Positions 9,872 through 21,071 are shown, numbered from the stretch's first letter. The stretch: 33,083 nucleotides of DNA from Vitrella brassicaformis (GCA_001179505.1 CDMY01000255.1:148471-181553); one strand, 5' to 3'. Made by a program: numbers and translations. Notes: generated by a model not told the origin, from the sequence alone.

Positions 9872-10139
9872 AGGATGCATGTAGAAAGGACGGCATTCAT
9901 TCTTATTCGCTGATCTGACGTCGTGTGGGACTCCTGGTTACCCCTTCGTCCACTGCCGCCCTCCCGCCCTCCGCTGCCTTTGCATCTCTACCTCAGGCGC
10001 ATATTGAGACATCTCGCGCAACGAGGAGGAGGGCATCTGCCACGGCGGCCCTGCATCAACAACACCGCAGCCTCGAGCTCATCTGGCTCATCTGGGTCTC
10101 GGCAGCAGCGGCGCCCCGCGCTCTGCCCGTCTCATCACT
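9872..10139. other. Divergent intergenic region
   Basis: This is the upper part of the gap of about 520 bp between the divergent start codons at 9615 (-) and 10140 (+). It is rich in CCGCC and CTC runs near 9940-10000 and carries no convincing exon. It probably contains the 5' UTR of the plus-strand gene. Confidence 0.45.
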
Positions 10140-12451
10140 ATGACCGAGCCGGCTCCGTCATCCACTGCAGCGGCCTCTGCTTCGTCATCCCTTGCCAAGT
10201 CTGATGACGCTGGGCAAGGCAAGGATCCGACACCGCACAACAAGAAGGTCCGTCTGCATCGCATCCTCCAACTCGGGTATCGGGTCATCAGCTTTGTGGC
10301 GGCCGCCGCCCTTCGACTCGAGGCCCGAGTGGTGGGGGTGTGCTACCATATGCAGAAAACGGGGCGGCGAGAGGATTACCGCACGGTGATTGAGGTCGGT
10401 GGGTTCGACGAGCCTGCCGAGACGTCTCTGTCTCGTGTGGCAAGACGGCTGCCAAGGCGGCCTGCGGCCACCCTTCCGGCATGCTATTTTCGAGAACCGC
10501 GGGCTGCAGCCGGACGGGACGCATGCCGTGAGAGTGGAGGTGCCCAACTCGTATTTCGGCGGCAGGTTCTTGTCCTCAGTCGTCATGGCCTACACCCCGA
10601 AGAACACGACGGCCTCGAAGATGGGGTAAGTGGGGTGGATGGGGTGTGTGTACATCCATCCATCCATGTGTGTCGTGCTGTCTGCCTCTCTGCTTCCAGG
10701 TTCTCCAGCGCGCTGGGTGGAGCGCTGCTGCCCGACCGCTCTGGACACCTGTGGGCTGTGGTCAACGGCCTGGTCCCTCAGCAACGCATCTGGCCCCTCG
10801 GCAACAACAAGTACTCGAGCATGGACCTGGATGAGGTGACCGTGGAGTTCCCCCACGCCCGCATCATCATCAGCCCCGCCGGCACGATCAGCCCCACCTT
10901 CATCCAGGCTCCTGCCAACCCAGGTCCTGGCCCTGCGGCAATGTACGGCAAGTGGGCCCTCAACCCCCAGGGCGCCGGTGGATACCAGGGCGGCAACACG
11001 GCCATCACCGTCGACTGCGTCTACACATGCACCACCCAGCAGCACGCAGACGGTGCATTCATCCCCGCGCACTACTTCATCAAGGCCTTCAAGTGCCTCA
11101 TCGACCCGTACGCCCGCCCGCAGCGCGACTCGAGCGAGCTGGTGGTTGACATGACGTGCGTCATGCCCAGCAGCGCCTGGTACAAGGCCTTCGGCAAGGA
11201 CGGTGGGGATGGCCTGCAGAAAGCCACCGGCCCCACCAGCCCCCCGGCAGCAGCAGCAGCAGCGGCACCAGCGTCATCATCGGTGCAGGAGGGGGGGCAG
11301 GGGGAGGGGGGCCAGGGGGGCTGGGACGGGCATGAGATACCCATGTGGGTCAGCCGCGTCCTGCCGTACGCGCAAGGCACCAGCCTCTGCCTCCCTCACA
11401 TAGGTCGAGAGCCTTTCCAGCTGGGTTTCTTCAAGGACGAGGACGGCGTGGGGTGCCCTCGGGTCGATGCCGTGGGGATTGCTGGCACCTTCCAGTCGAG
11501 CCTGTCGGCCAGGGGCATCAACGGCATCGACGCCCTCCTCGTGCCGCCCAAGACGGTCGAGAGCGCGAAGCGCTACGTGGTCGAGGACGGTGCCGATGTG
11601 CGTGTGGTGTGCGTCTGCGATTCCCCATCACCAAGGACGAAGCCGCGCAAGGCGGGTACGAACAACACACACACATGAACGCAGACAGACAGAGAGAAAG
11701 ACTATAGCGTCTGGATGGATGGGTGCGAATGGTGTCTTTACTTGCCAGGCTGTTTGTGGGTCTCGAGTACGAGGACTCCCGCGCTTTCGCTTTCAAAGGC
11801 AACAGCAAGCTCCTCGAGAAACTACTGAGCCTGCCATTCAACAAGAGCTTCACGGACGTTCTCGCCACCACCGACTACAGCCGCCCCCAACCCATCCCCC
11901 TCACCGTGATCGTCAAGCACTCCGAATGCATGTTCCCCACGGGTGACGACCAGCCGCCTGGGGTGAGGTTCTTCAGCAGGAGCAGCGCGCAGGCTGACGT
12001 CGGCTCGTGTGGCTGGGGGCTTGACCACATGGACACGCCGTATGACTTCGCCGCAATGGGCTTCTTCCAAAGCGACGCCGAGCCGACCCACGACAGCATC
12101 CCGGTGGGCATGAGCACCATCGCGCCAACGTACACAAGCACCAGTCGATTCGAGACCGACCTGCCCACCATCCCCGAGGAAGACACGACCCCCTCACCCA
12201 TGGAGCCACTCACGCTGCTACAGCCGTCGGCCACCTCCACTGCTGCTGCAGCAGCAGCAGCAGCATCATCGGTGCAAGACGTCAACGGCACGGCACCCAC
12301 CATGTCGGCAGCAGGAGCAGCACCATGTGGGCAGGTGCAGCCGGGCGACATGTCAGCAGTGCAGGGCGAGGGCGAGGGGGAGGGCGAGGGCGAGGGAGAG
12401 GGGAAGACGGCTGTCGGCACATCCACATCCACCACCGACCAACAGCAGTGA
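10140..12451 (+). CDS. Six-exon gene, 650 aa, unknown function
   Basis: Exons: 10140-10247, 10356-10398, 10445-10625, 10700-11597, 11636-11655 and 11749-12451, total 651 codons, stop TGA. Two introns are very short, 10399-10444 (46 nt) and 11598-11635 (38 nt); without them the frame breaks. The N-terminus is Ser/Ala-rich and polar (MTEPAPSSTAAASASSSLA). The core (about 50-365) looks globular, with FGGRFLSSVVMAYTPKN, GGALLPDRSGHLWAVVNGL, MYGKWALNPQGAGGY and AVGIAGTFQSSLSARGING. A second globular part follows (GLEYEDSRAFAFKGNSKLL). Low-complexity inserts occur: an Ala run plus Gly/Gln at 11253-11326, an Ala run at 12241-12270, and Glu-Gly repeats near the end. No membrane span or catalytic motif is recognised. 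The start codon has in-frame context and fits exon 1 phase. The exact splice choice at exon 2/3 is the weakest point. Confidence 0.6.
12363..12402. repeat. GAGGGC hexamer minisatellite inside the coding sequence
   Basis: About six to seven imperfect GAGGGC units encode alternating Glu-Gly near the C-terminus of the 650-aa protein. The hexamer period keeps frame, so length changes would be tolerated. Confidence 0.8.
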
Positions 12452-13052
12452 TCGCCAAACCCGACCATGCGTGTGGGGGGATGGGCTGCTTGTCGTCCGG
12501 CTGCTTGGCTGATTGAGTGAGTGTTCGTCGTGTGGTGGGTGTGGTGGAAAGGAGGATGGTACCTACGTGTGCATGACATGGTGATGACATGGTGCTTCCT
12601 GCTCGTGTGCGTGTGTGTGCTGACGTGCATGTGTGTGTTTCGTCTGTGCCTCCCTGGCATACAGCGGCAACCGCCCTGTGGTCAAACGGGACGACGACAC
12701 ACCAACACTATCGCACACCAGGTCATGCATACACACGCAGCTGTGTCGATCGCTTCTGTCTTGGGTACCTGTGGGTGTGTGAATGTCATGACTTCGTGTC
12801 GGGTGAATGGCTGTGGGTGCTGAGTTTGTGTGGCTTGGTCGCGTGAGTGGATGTCTTGACGTCCATGTGTGTTTTGGTCTTGTCGGCGCGTGGCGGAAGT
12901 CGACGCTTCTCGCCATGCACCGTGCACCTGACAAGACTCACACACACTTGGCACGTCAGCACGTGACTGCATGCACAGCACAGCACAGTGAGGTGATTGC
13001 GGCCACGTATATCGCATTGTCCTGTGCCGTGTCGCCCACCCACCCACTCACT

Positions 13053-13110
13053 CCCTGTCTGTCTGTCTGCCTGCCTGTCTGCCTGTCTGCCTGCCTGCCT
13101 GCCTGCCTGT
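13053..13110. repeat. (CTGT/CTGC)n microsatellite
   Basis: This is a tetranucleotide run of CTGT and CTGC units, about 14 copies. Related short CTGC runs occur near 13339-13356. Confidence 0.9.
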
Positions 13111-13556
13111 GCGTACATCGATCCAGCACGTTTTAACGGAGGGCATGTACGTGTACGTGTACTTGTGGGTGTGGGTGGTGCGTGGAGGTCATGATGTGAT
13201 GTGATGGCAGTGGCTGTGGCTGTCTGCGTGATGTGGAATGACCAGTGCTTTGTCCCTCCCCCTCTGAGCGACGTGGTGTGACGCCTGTGTACCATAATGA
13301 CTGCAGACGGCGTGGCGCTCATCCAGCCCAGTCGCTTGCCTGCCTGCCTGCCTGCCTTCATCGAGGTGCTCGTCTCTGTCTGTGCAATGTCTGACTATCG
13401 CTAGGTGATGCATCGCTCGACGCTGAATTAGGTTCTCTCCCAGTGTATGTCTGTCTGTCTGACTTACTGGCTGGCTGGCTGCCCGTGTTATCCATTGGTG
13501 TGACATGAGATTGACGTGGACGCCATGTACGTACGTGTGTGTCAGGCGTCTGTATT

Positions 13557-13636
13557 TGTGTACACACATATACATATACGTATACACATACATATGCATA
13601 TACATATATACGTATACACATACATATACGTATGTG
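13557..13636. repeat. 80-bp perfect alternating purine-pyrimidine tract
   Basis: Every adjacent base alternates purine and pyrimidine from 13557 to 13636, mixing TG/CA, TA and CG steps (for example TACATATACGTATACACATA). The tract is AT-rich in an otherwise GC-rich region and contains several self-complementary cores such as ATATGCATAT and TATACGTATA. Such tracts can adopt Z-DNA or cruciform structures. Confidence 0.85.
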
Positions 13637-14059
13637 GATGCCCGTGTGCGTGTGCGCGTGTGTGCGTGTGGCTCGCTGGTGGCTGAGTTTGGTCTCTCCG
13701 TCGTTTTCTTATCCACACAAGTGCATGTGGCTGGGTCTTTTGTGAACGGCTTATGGCATACTTGTGTTTTTCCCTAGCGACATTCACGTCTTCGTTACCC
13801 CAGCGATGCTGCTGCTGCGTGCATCAGATGCGCACGCATCCATCCATCCATCAGCCAGCCAGCCAGGCTCTCTCGTCGCTATTCGACTATTCTAGTAGGT
13901 GGGGTTTTCCACTTTGCTGCTGCAGCAGGCAAAACAAAGCAGGAGAGTGATTCGAAAGGACAATCGATGTGTGACATTGCATGTGTGTGTCCCATTTTCG
14001 GGGTGGTCGGGGTGATGGATGGATGGATGGATATGATTACATACATGCATACATGCACG

Positions 14060-14318
14060 GTATGTATTGGCTCATCTTTCCGGCAGCGCACAGACAGACA
14101 GATGTCAATGTGTTTTAGGTGTCTCTTTTTCCACACACACACGCACACACACATTTACCCACATCTACCCACACTCACTCACACGCACCCCCAGCGTGCC
14201 GGCCTCCCTCGGCTGAGTGCTGCAGTGCATCCAATTTTGACATGACATTGGTGCGTGTGTGTGTATGTGACGCCAACTGACTTCTCTCTCTCATTTTTGG
14301 TGGGCCAGACGGGACCAT
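14060..14318. repeat. Segmental duplication, copy A
   Basis: This matches 14711-14980 closely, from GTATGTATTGGCTCATCTTT to CAGACGGGACCAT, with small changes and indels in the AC-rich part and near GCCGGCCTCCCT. The copies are in direct orientation, about 650 bp apart. No coding potential is seen. Confidence 0.85.
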
Positions 14319-14542
14319 ATTCTCAGCTACGTGGAGGTGAGAGGGGAGGGGGTGGACAGGACAGGCGGCGATTGATTGATGTGCCATCCCTTGTGTGTTT
14401 GCCTGGTCACTGACTGACACACACTGCCACACCCCCACGAACAGACAGGCATCGATACGCCGGGAGATCGGCAGCGTTTTTGATGGAACAATGCTGGTGT
14501 ACGTGGACTGTACGTGGACACGTCTGCACACCCCTTTGGATA

Positions 14543-14656
14543 TGACTGACTGACTGACTGACTCGAGCGACAAGCAGGGAGACTTCTCTGAGGCTCGGCC
14601 TATCGTCCTGTCTTTTTTTCTTTCTTTGATTCATTCATTCATTCATTCATTCATTC
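14543..14656. repeat. (TGAC)n and (CATT)n microsatellites between the duplicated segments
   Basis: A TGAC run lies at 14543-14563 and a CATT run at 14630-14655. They lie in the spacer between duplication copies A and B. Confidence 0.85.
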
Positions 14657-14710
14657 TCTCTATCCCGCTGTCTGGCTGACATATGGCCGATATATATATA
14701 TCTTCTGTGT

Positions 14711-14980
14711 GTATGTATTGGCTCATCTTTCTGGCAGCCCACAGACAGACAGACAGACAGATGTCCACGTGTTTTAGGTGTCTCTTTTCCACACACACAC
14801 ACACACACACACACTTACCCACGCTAACTCACACGCACCCACAGCGTGCACGCCGTGCCGGCCTCCCTCAGCTGAGTGCTGTGGTGCGCATCCAATTTTG
14901 ACATGACATTGGTGCGTGTGTGTGTATGTGACGCCAACTGACTTCTCTCTCTCATTTTTGGTGGGCTCAGACGGGACCAT
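14711..14980. repeat. Segmental duplication, copy B
   Basis: Direct repeat of 14060-14318. The AC microsatellite is longer here (about 14790-14813), and an additional GCACGCCGT is present before GCCGGCCTCCCT, which accounts for most of the length difference. Confidence 0.85.
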
Positions 14981-15085
14981 GGATGGATGCGGTGCAGACA
15001 GAGGTGAGAGAGTGATTGAAGTATCCATGTGTCAAATAAGAGGCCAACACGCGCAAACATCCCGTAATCGGCAACCGCCAAATGC

Positions 15086-15125
15086 AGGGTTTGGGCTCAG
15101 GGTAGGGTTTAAAACCCTGAACCCC
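15086..15125. repeat. Telomere-like motif in inverted arrangement
   Basis: AGGGTTTGGG and AGGGTAGGGTTT are followed directly by AAAACCCTGAACCCC. This is a head-to-head pair resembling plant/algal-type TTTAGGG telomere repeats. It is short and imperfect, so chance or an old fused or inserted remnant are both possible. Confidence 0.4.
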
Positions 15126-15346
15126 AAGGGGGACCTGCGTAGCGAATGTGACGCATTAGCCGAGCGAACGGCGAATCGAAGCACTCCAATCATCGCACCG
15201 CTGCCCTCTCGACTTTTGTGGTGGGATGGCTGGTCATTGAGCTGATAGATATCCGAAGACCTGGTGAGGCCGAGCACTCATCCATTCACCTCAATGCTGC
15301 ATCTCTGTGTGTCTTGTCCGTTCATTACAGGTTTGTTCGTTCGGTG

Positions 15347-18300
15347 ATGGCGGCTTCGTGCTCATCTGACGCCATTGGGCCAAAGGAGGACAGCTCAGCC
15401 ACTGCCGCAGACGAGTCCGCACAGGCAGCCCATCCCCTCAGCGATAATGAGGAGATCAAACCTGAGCTCTCTGCAATGATATCAGACACGGTGAGGTTAT
15501 GCTAGGTCATGACACGGACGTATTGGATTTCTCTCGTTCGTGTCACAAAATGTGTCATGCAGCCCGGCCTGCTGGATTGCGTCGCTGTGTTCTTGCCGCT
15601 TCATCTTCGGGTGTACGTGTCGCGGCACATGAGGGAGGCCGTTGCACCTCACCACACACGGCTCGTCATCAGCCCGGCTGACAAGGAGGAGCGGTCCGTC
15701 TGGGAGCGCATCCCAATCGGCCTCGTGAAGGGGCTGGCAGCGTCCCTCACTCGCCTCACGTCCATTATCTTCTGCTATCCCGTTTTCGCCACTCTCTGGT
15801 GCTTTGACGTCTTCATCACATTCGTCGAAGGCCACGCTGAGGGGCGGCGAACAGCCAACATGCAGGGAGGAAGCCTGCAGACTATTGTTTTGGAGAAGGT
15901 ATCCCTATCTTGGGACAAGCCCCGACTGCAGCGGTGCGATCTTCCCCTCCCTCCGCCCGCAGTCCCTCCGCCGACCCTTCACGCGCTCACGTCCGTCACG
16001 GGACTCGCAGACGGAGTTGTTACCCGTCGTCGACCTCACAGAGTTGTTTGGACTGAGCCGTATGGACATAGCAGGATGGCTGACAGAGGGTGGCGCATGC
16101 CCTCTCTTGCTCGAGTGGAGCAGACGGGGTGGTCGTGCCCCTCGTTGGGCCGCTTCATTTGCACCTCTCGACGCCTGCAGCACGTCGACGGGGATTTCTC
16201 AGGTGGCGGGTGGGCGTCGGCCTTTGAGCATCTGCCTGTGGGCGATGGTGGGCAGCCGGGGCCTCTCAGCCAGCTCAAGAGTATCGGCAAGATAAGGATC
16301 CTTTGTTCCCAACGTCGTGCTTCTGTAGAATCGAGTGGGCTGCGTCAGCTACAGGTGATCAGAATATATGCACCTCGCAGCGTGTATCGCGTCTTCTTGT
16401 GCACCTTTGCTTGAATGTAATCAGGTAGCTCTGTCAGCGCGTGGCTGCCGCAAGTCCCTCACAGGGCTCGACGTTGTCCTCCCACCTGACCCTGCCGAGC
16501 TGTGCGGTGACCTTTGCGCTCTTGATGGCCTCGTCACCAACTGCTGTATATCGCCCGACGTCCCGGTCTCTGTGGGGATCGGCACAAACGCCTTCAACCC
16601 GTTCAGCCTCCACACCGACCACTTCCCCCCCAACCCCACCCCCACATTCAGGAGGACGATCCAGCAGGTGGCGCAGAAGATAAAACGTCTGCCTTTCTCC
16701 CTCAGAGAAGGCCCCTTGCCCCCCGCCACAGAGGCGGCAATCGACCTGGCCCGGACGCTGTCATTCGACAGCGCCACAGAGGTGGAGGTCCGAGTCCCGT
16801 TCCGTGCTACCATCCCTCCCCAGGACAGCATGATCATCTCGCATCTGCAGCAACTGCCGCCGCAAGCCGCCCGTCTGACCGTCGGCGGTCGTCCGGGACT
16901 GCAAGCCGAACCTTATGTCATGGGCGCTGTGGGTGCCATGGTGGCCGCCAAGATGCCCAAGTATGTCAAGGAGGTCATCGGGGAGTCATGGGTGGGGGAA
17001 GACGCCGTCCGTGTGCTCGAGGGTCTCGGGAGGGACAGGGAGGTGGGCAGCGTGAAGATCAAGTATGTCTTTTTGGAGCAGCTGACGAGTACCGCTGCGA
17101 CGCTACCGGCCATACATGAACTCGAAGTAGAGGGTGAGCCGAGCCAGCGAGTGAGGAAGTGCACCTAGCCTTGCCGATGTCTGTCTGTAGTGAATCCATG
17201 CGTGCGGGATGAGCAGGAGGCTGCCCGTTTCCATTCGACCTTCGTGTCGCTCTGCCAGAGTGTGCGGGGGCTGCGGCGCGTGGAGATACACGTCGACGTG
17301 AGGAAGACGGCTGTCTCAGACGTGGTTGAGCTGCTCGATCGGGGCACCAAGCTCGGCAGTGGCTTCAGCGTCACCAACCTACAGATTGATAAGTGCGTTT
17401 TGGACAGCCGTGACAGCGATGTCGTGGTCACTGCCACACGGGACATGAGACCGCAGGTCGGCACGAGAGACAGAGAGGGAGAACGATTTTGGTCGGTGGC
17501 TGGCTGTAACTGTGGGTGGTGTATATGGATGGGTGTTGGTCAGGTCGCTGCTGGTGCTGCCGCTGTGGCTTCCAGGGATCCAGCAGCGAGCCACGATCTT
17601 GCTGCTGCTTTGTCGGCAGGCCGTCTACGTGTCGGCGCGGAGATGGTCGACGGCACAGGGACATCGCGAGAGGTGGGAGAGGGACAGCGTGGGCGTCCGT
17701 CCCGGGAGCTGCAGGTAGGACTCGTTGATGACCTGACCTCTTGGGTGAGTATTGAGAGACCATCCTAGCATGATGCACTTCACACGTGTTGGAGAGTGAG
17801 GCACATAATTTATGTGTCTGTCTGTCATGAATGCATGCCATGCAGGCGGCTTCTCCCTCAGCCCCCGTAGCCGTAGCTGATGGTCCGTCGCCCTCACCAG
17901 AAGGAATCCACCATGGACAGCAGGTTCGCAGGGATGGGGGCTGAGGATGGAACGATTGGCACGACGCACGTACATCCCTGTATGTGTTGTTGTCGCATCG
18001 TTCGTGTGTGTGTGTGTGTGCCTTGCTGTGTATGTATGTGTGCAGGAGATCTTGACGCCGTTCGGTGGCCCTGACCGCGAGATGCCCTCACCCGTCGCAT
18101 CACGTGAAGCGCCGTGAAGGCCTGACGAGCGTGTGGACGGCGGGCGTGTGAGTGGTGTCGGTGTCGCTGGTCGTGTTGGCCATGGCAACGAGTCGGTACG
18201 CCAGGATGCTGCAGCTTTGGTAGGTACAGAGGCACTTCACACACGGGCACACAGACATGTGTCGCGGGAGGTGGCGTCATGTCCTCTCTCTGTTGTGCTC

Positions 18301-19608
18301 TCATGCCTGCAGGTGGCTGACACTTCCACACAGACAGAAGCGCAGGAGGATGGGCAGCAGCAGGTATGCACACAGATTGCACACCACACCAGAGGCAGGG
18401 AGGGGGCCATGGGTGGCCGACATCTTTGTCTGTGTGTACACCCGTCTCTTTGTCTGGGCCCTCCTGTCGATTGGGTGTGCGGGCAGGCCGCTCCCCCAGT
18501 TCTGTCGAGTCGTCCCCCCGCCCCTCCCCCGCCACCACAGCCGCCCAGCGAGCCGTCGGCATCGTCGGAGGAGCCGGCAGACGCGACAGAACCTGAGCGT
18601 GAGGCGGTGGATTTGATACGTGATTTGATGTGCCTCACCGACGATGAAGGGATGAGTTGGGCGCGCTTGTTGATCGAATCCGTCAGTTCTGTCGAGCAGG
18701 TACGTCACACAAGTCCTTCGAAATGCCATGTCACTCACTTATTTGCTGCCGTGTCCTGCCTGCTGGTTTTCACAGCGACCGATGCCGCCCACCGCATCGC
18801 CCAACGCTCAGGTGCAGACAGACAGACAGACAGACAGAAACGCGTATGGTGAGAAGAGCATCACATGTTCAATGCCGTAATGACTGTGCCGCTCGTCAGG
18901 TTGGTCATAGTGGTACTGTTGCTGCTGCTGCGGGTCCCAGTGAGCCGTCTCAGAACAACACAGCTGCGCCAGGCGCTCCTGGGGTGCGCACAGCCGAGAG
19001 AAGACACACGAACACGACTAAGCATGATGACATCTGCGTGTCCTTGCTGTCAGGTCGGTTCCCCGCCGGTGCTCTCTGCTGCATCGCCCCCTTTCGCTGG
19101 CCATGCCATGCCGATGCTGCCGATGGTCCATCCGTCTGGCCCCCCTGCCGCCACGATAGCGTCCCACCGCCCCTCATCACTCTGTGGCGGTCCCCCTCCA
19201 ATCAACCCTGGCGGTGCTGCGGCTCCCCACGCGCACTATCTGCCCCCTTCCCGGCCGCCAGCAGCTCCATTCGGGCCATCGCCGCCGAGCCATCCCCCGC
19301 CACGCGCCGTGTTGCATTCTCCTCCTGGCCGTCCACCGTCGCCCCCCACTGGACTCCATCCTGGTGCAACCGCTCAGGCGTTGCCAGTAGGGGGAGGCCC
19401 TCCACAGCCACCGCCGCATCCCTGGCCGCCCAGAGGCGCCGCACCACACGCGTCAGGGCATCCCATGTTCGTACCATCCGCACGTCCCCCTCTCCCCGCC
19501 ATTTCCCTCCCTGGTGGCACAGCTGCTTCACAGCCGCACCATCAGGTCCTCTTCCCGCCGCCTGCAGCAGCCTCAGTGTCCAGGGGATGTGCACGGCCAC
19601 TACCATGA
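15347..19608 (+). CDS. 16-exon gene: unrecognised (leucine-rich?) head plus proline-rich tail
   Basis: Exons: 15347-15490, 15563-15898, 15963-16089, 16124-16202, 16270-16354, 16425-17133, 17191-17456, 17544-17744, 17846-17923, 18046-18093, 18130-18219, 18313-18363, 18487-18699, 18776-18811, 18900-18983 and 19054-19608; 1034 codons (1033 aa, stop TGA), frame kept throughout. The head (1-580) is globular with many regularly placed Leu (VVVPLVGPLHLHLSTPAA, SQLKSIGKIRI, SLTGLDVVLPPDP), perhaps a divergent repeat fold. The tail (from 17544) is Pro/Ala/Ser-rich and matches the tail of the 5509-9615 gene: VADTST-EDGQQQ exon, AAP-LS-RPP exon, and the last exon MLPMVHPSGPPAA. Two introns are very short (16090-16123, 34 nt; 18094-18129, 36 nt); the second removes an in-frame TGA. 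Two adjacent genes split near 17500 remain possible. A 5' UTR intron acceptor lies at 15330. Confidence 0.6.
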
Positions 19609-20582
19609 TTCTACCAGCCACACGGAGGCGTCCCGACCGACGCACACGGGCAGCAATGGCAGCCGCAATATGGCAGATAGCAAGCTGGGCGGGGTAATAG
19701 ATGGATGGATCGGTTGAACGGCGGGGTGGGTGGATGGATGGATGGATGGACTGGAGACGGTTTACGGGACGTGTGAGAGTGTAGGAAGGGGTGGAAGTGA
19801 CCAGTGGGATGGGATGGGCAGCAGCAGGCTGGCTGTTTGGCTGCATGTTGTGTGAACAGACGGTGGCTGCATCTGATTGAAGATGACTATGCGTGTGTCT
19901 GCGAGGACTATCCGTGTGAATCAGATATCGGATGGAACAGTTGCCCCTTCACGCATTCTCTGTCTCACCAGCACCCAAACACTGTCTCAATCACTACCCC
20001 TTTGTCCCGACGAGCACACATCGGACAAATGCCACCGTATAGCTACCTCACATGAAGATGAAGCCACTCAGTTGCTCACAGCACGCTGAAAGAATTTCAT
20101 CCAACAGAACAAGAGAGGGAACGAAAACAGCTGCGGGCAGATCACCCGCCACAGATCAGGTCGGATAAATGCGTGTCAGCGCTCCCTTCACCACAACTCG
20201 GGTCGACAAATACTAAACACGTGTCTGTCTGTCTGTCAGGTTGGCCTCTCTTCGCCTCTCTGTTCTGTCTCATCAGGTCAGTCAGTCAGGTCAGTCAGGT
20301 CAGTGAGGGAACGACTCAACACGGCAGATAATAGGAGGCAGTCTTCACGTCTCATAACGAAAAATGTCAGTCAATGTACTCACGCATGAACGAATGTATG
20401 TATGGGCCGGCCGTCGCTACTGGCCGGGCATGAACTCATCCAGACCGTTCTCAGGCCCTTCACACGTCATGCCCTGCCATGCAGCAACACACCGACCCCA
20501 TGAAGTAGCAGCCATCCATCCATCGAGCACAGACACGTTTCATGTCACGAACCAGCATCATAATCAGCATCACAAGACAATC
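19609..20582. other. Intergenic, no convincing gene
   Basis: This holds GATG runs (19700-19752), TCAGTCAGG runs (20275-20309) and CATC runs (20513-20522). A Cys/Asp-containing frame at 19861-20055 follows a possible acceptor but has no partner exons and was not called. Possible 5' extensions of the next reading frame, back to an ATG at 20364, are open but have poor composition. Confidence 0.5.
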
Positions 20583-21071
20583 ATGTCCATCCATCCGTTT
20601 AGTCCGCCAGCCAGCCAGCCATCCTATCATCGCAGCAATGGATCGCTACAGGGCATCATCAGGGACTCAGATGTCCGCCGCAGCAGCAGGGGGGGGGGGA
20701 TTTTGCAGCACCGCATGCGGGACGACTGGCAGGCCTTACTTGACCCATCTGTGACCGATCAACCAGACGAGCAGCAGTCGGCTGACGACGACGGGACAGT
20801 GAGTGAGGCGAAAATGCTTCTGGCCACCACCCGCAGCATAGTCCAGAGCGCGGCTTCCAACGACAGCGCGTTCTCTCGTCCTCCCCCCAACGCCGCCCAT
20901 TCCTCCTGTCCATCGTGCCGCAGCCAGTCGACATTCAACCCTCGGCGACTCCCTGATGACGTCGGTGCGCACCAGCCCGTCGCCGCCAGGCGCAGACGAC
21001 ACAGAAACAAACCGGGGATGGTCGAGGGGCTGCGGCAGCCAAGATTCACACCGGCACCTCCCATCGACTAA
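20583..21071 (+). CDS. Small basic/polar protein, unknown function
   Basis: A single open frame of 162 aa from ATG at 20583 to TAA. It begins MSIHPFSPPASQPSYHRSN and includes MRDDWQALLDPSVTDQPDEQ, SEAKMLLATTRSIVQSAA, a CPSC pair, and a basic stretch ARRRRHRNK near the C-terminus that could be a nuclear signal. The amino-acid make-up is protein-like from about residue 20 onward. An 11-base G run at 20689-20699 lies inside the frame, so a one-base error there would shift the N-terminal reading. An in-frame ATG at 20364 would add 73 residues. It is convergent with the minus-strand gene ending at 21222. Confidence 0.42.
   Translation: MSIHPFSPPASQPSYHRSNGSLQGIIRDSDVRRSSRGGGILQHRMRDDWQALLDPSVTDQPDEQQSADDDGTVSEAKMLLATTRSIVQSAASNDSAFSRPPPNAAHSSCPSCRSQSTFNPRRLPDDVGAHQPVAARRRRHRNKPGMVEGLRQPRFTPAPPID

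Larger units (their letters stand above)
12452..15346. other. 2.9-kb gene-free, microsatellite-rich interval
   Basis: No exon chain could be built on either strand. The interval is dominated by TGTG/CACA, CTGT/CTGC, CATC, TGAC and CATT runs. It includes an 80-bp alternating purine-pyrimidine tract, a duplicated segment of about 260 bp, and a telomere-like inverted motif (listed separately). The last part (about 15240-15346) is probably the 5' UTR of the next gene, with an intron acceptor TTCATTACAG at 15321-15330. Confidence 0.6.

Noticed and set aside
10192-10389. Frame LWRPPPFDSRPEWWG as an exon of the 10140 gene
   Set aside because: It stops at TGA 10387-10389. The acceptor at 10351-10355 with the frame KTGRREDYRTVIEV fits exon phase better.
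13542-13777. Open frames rich in Tyr/Ile/His/Thr across the ATAC region
   Set aside because: They are translations of the alternating purine-pyrimidine tract and TG repeats, with no splice or start context.
15509-16414. One long plus-strand frame through the second to fifth exons of the 15347-19608 gene
   Set aside because: It crosses good splice sites, and after 15963 the phase-consistent exon frame gives far better protein sequence (for example LLPVVDLTELFGLSRMDIAG).
19861-20055. Frame with WLHLIEDDYACVCEDYPC after a possible acceptor
   Set aside because: It looks protein-like for about 30 residues, but no donor, partner exon or start codon could be tied to it; it may be chance.
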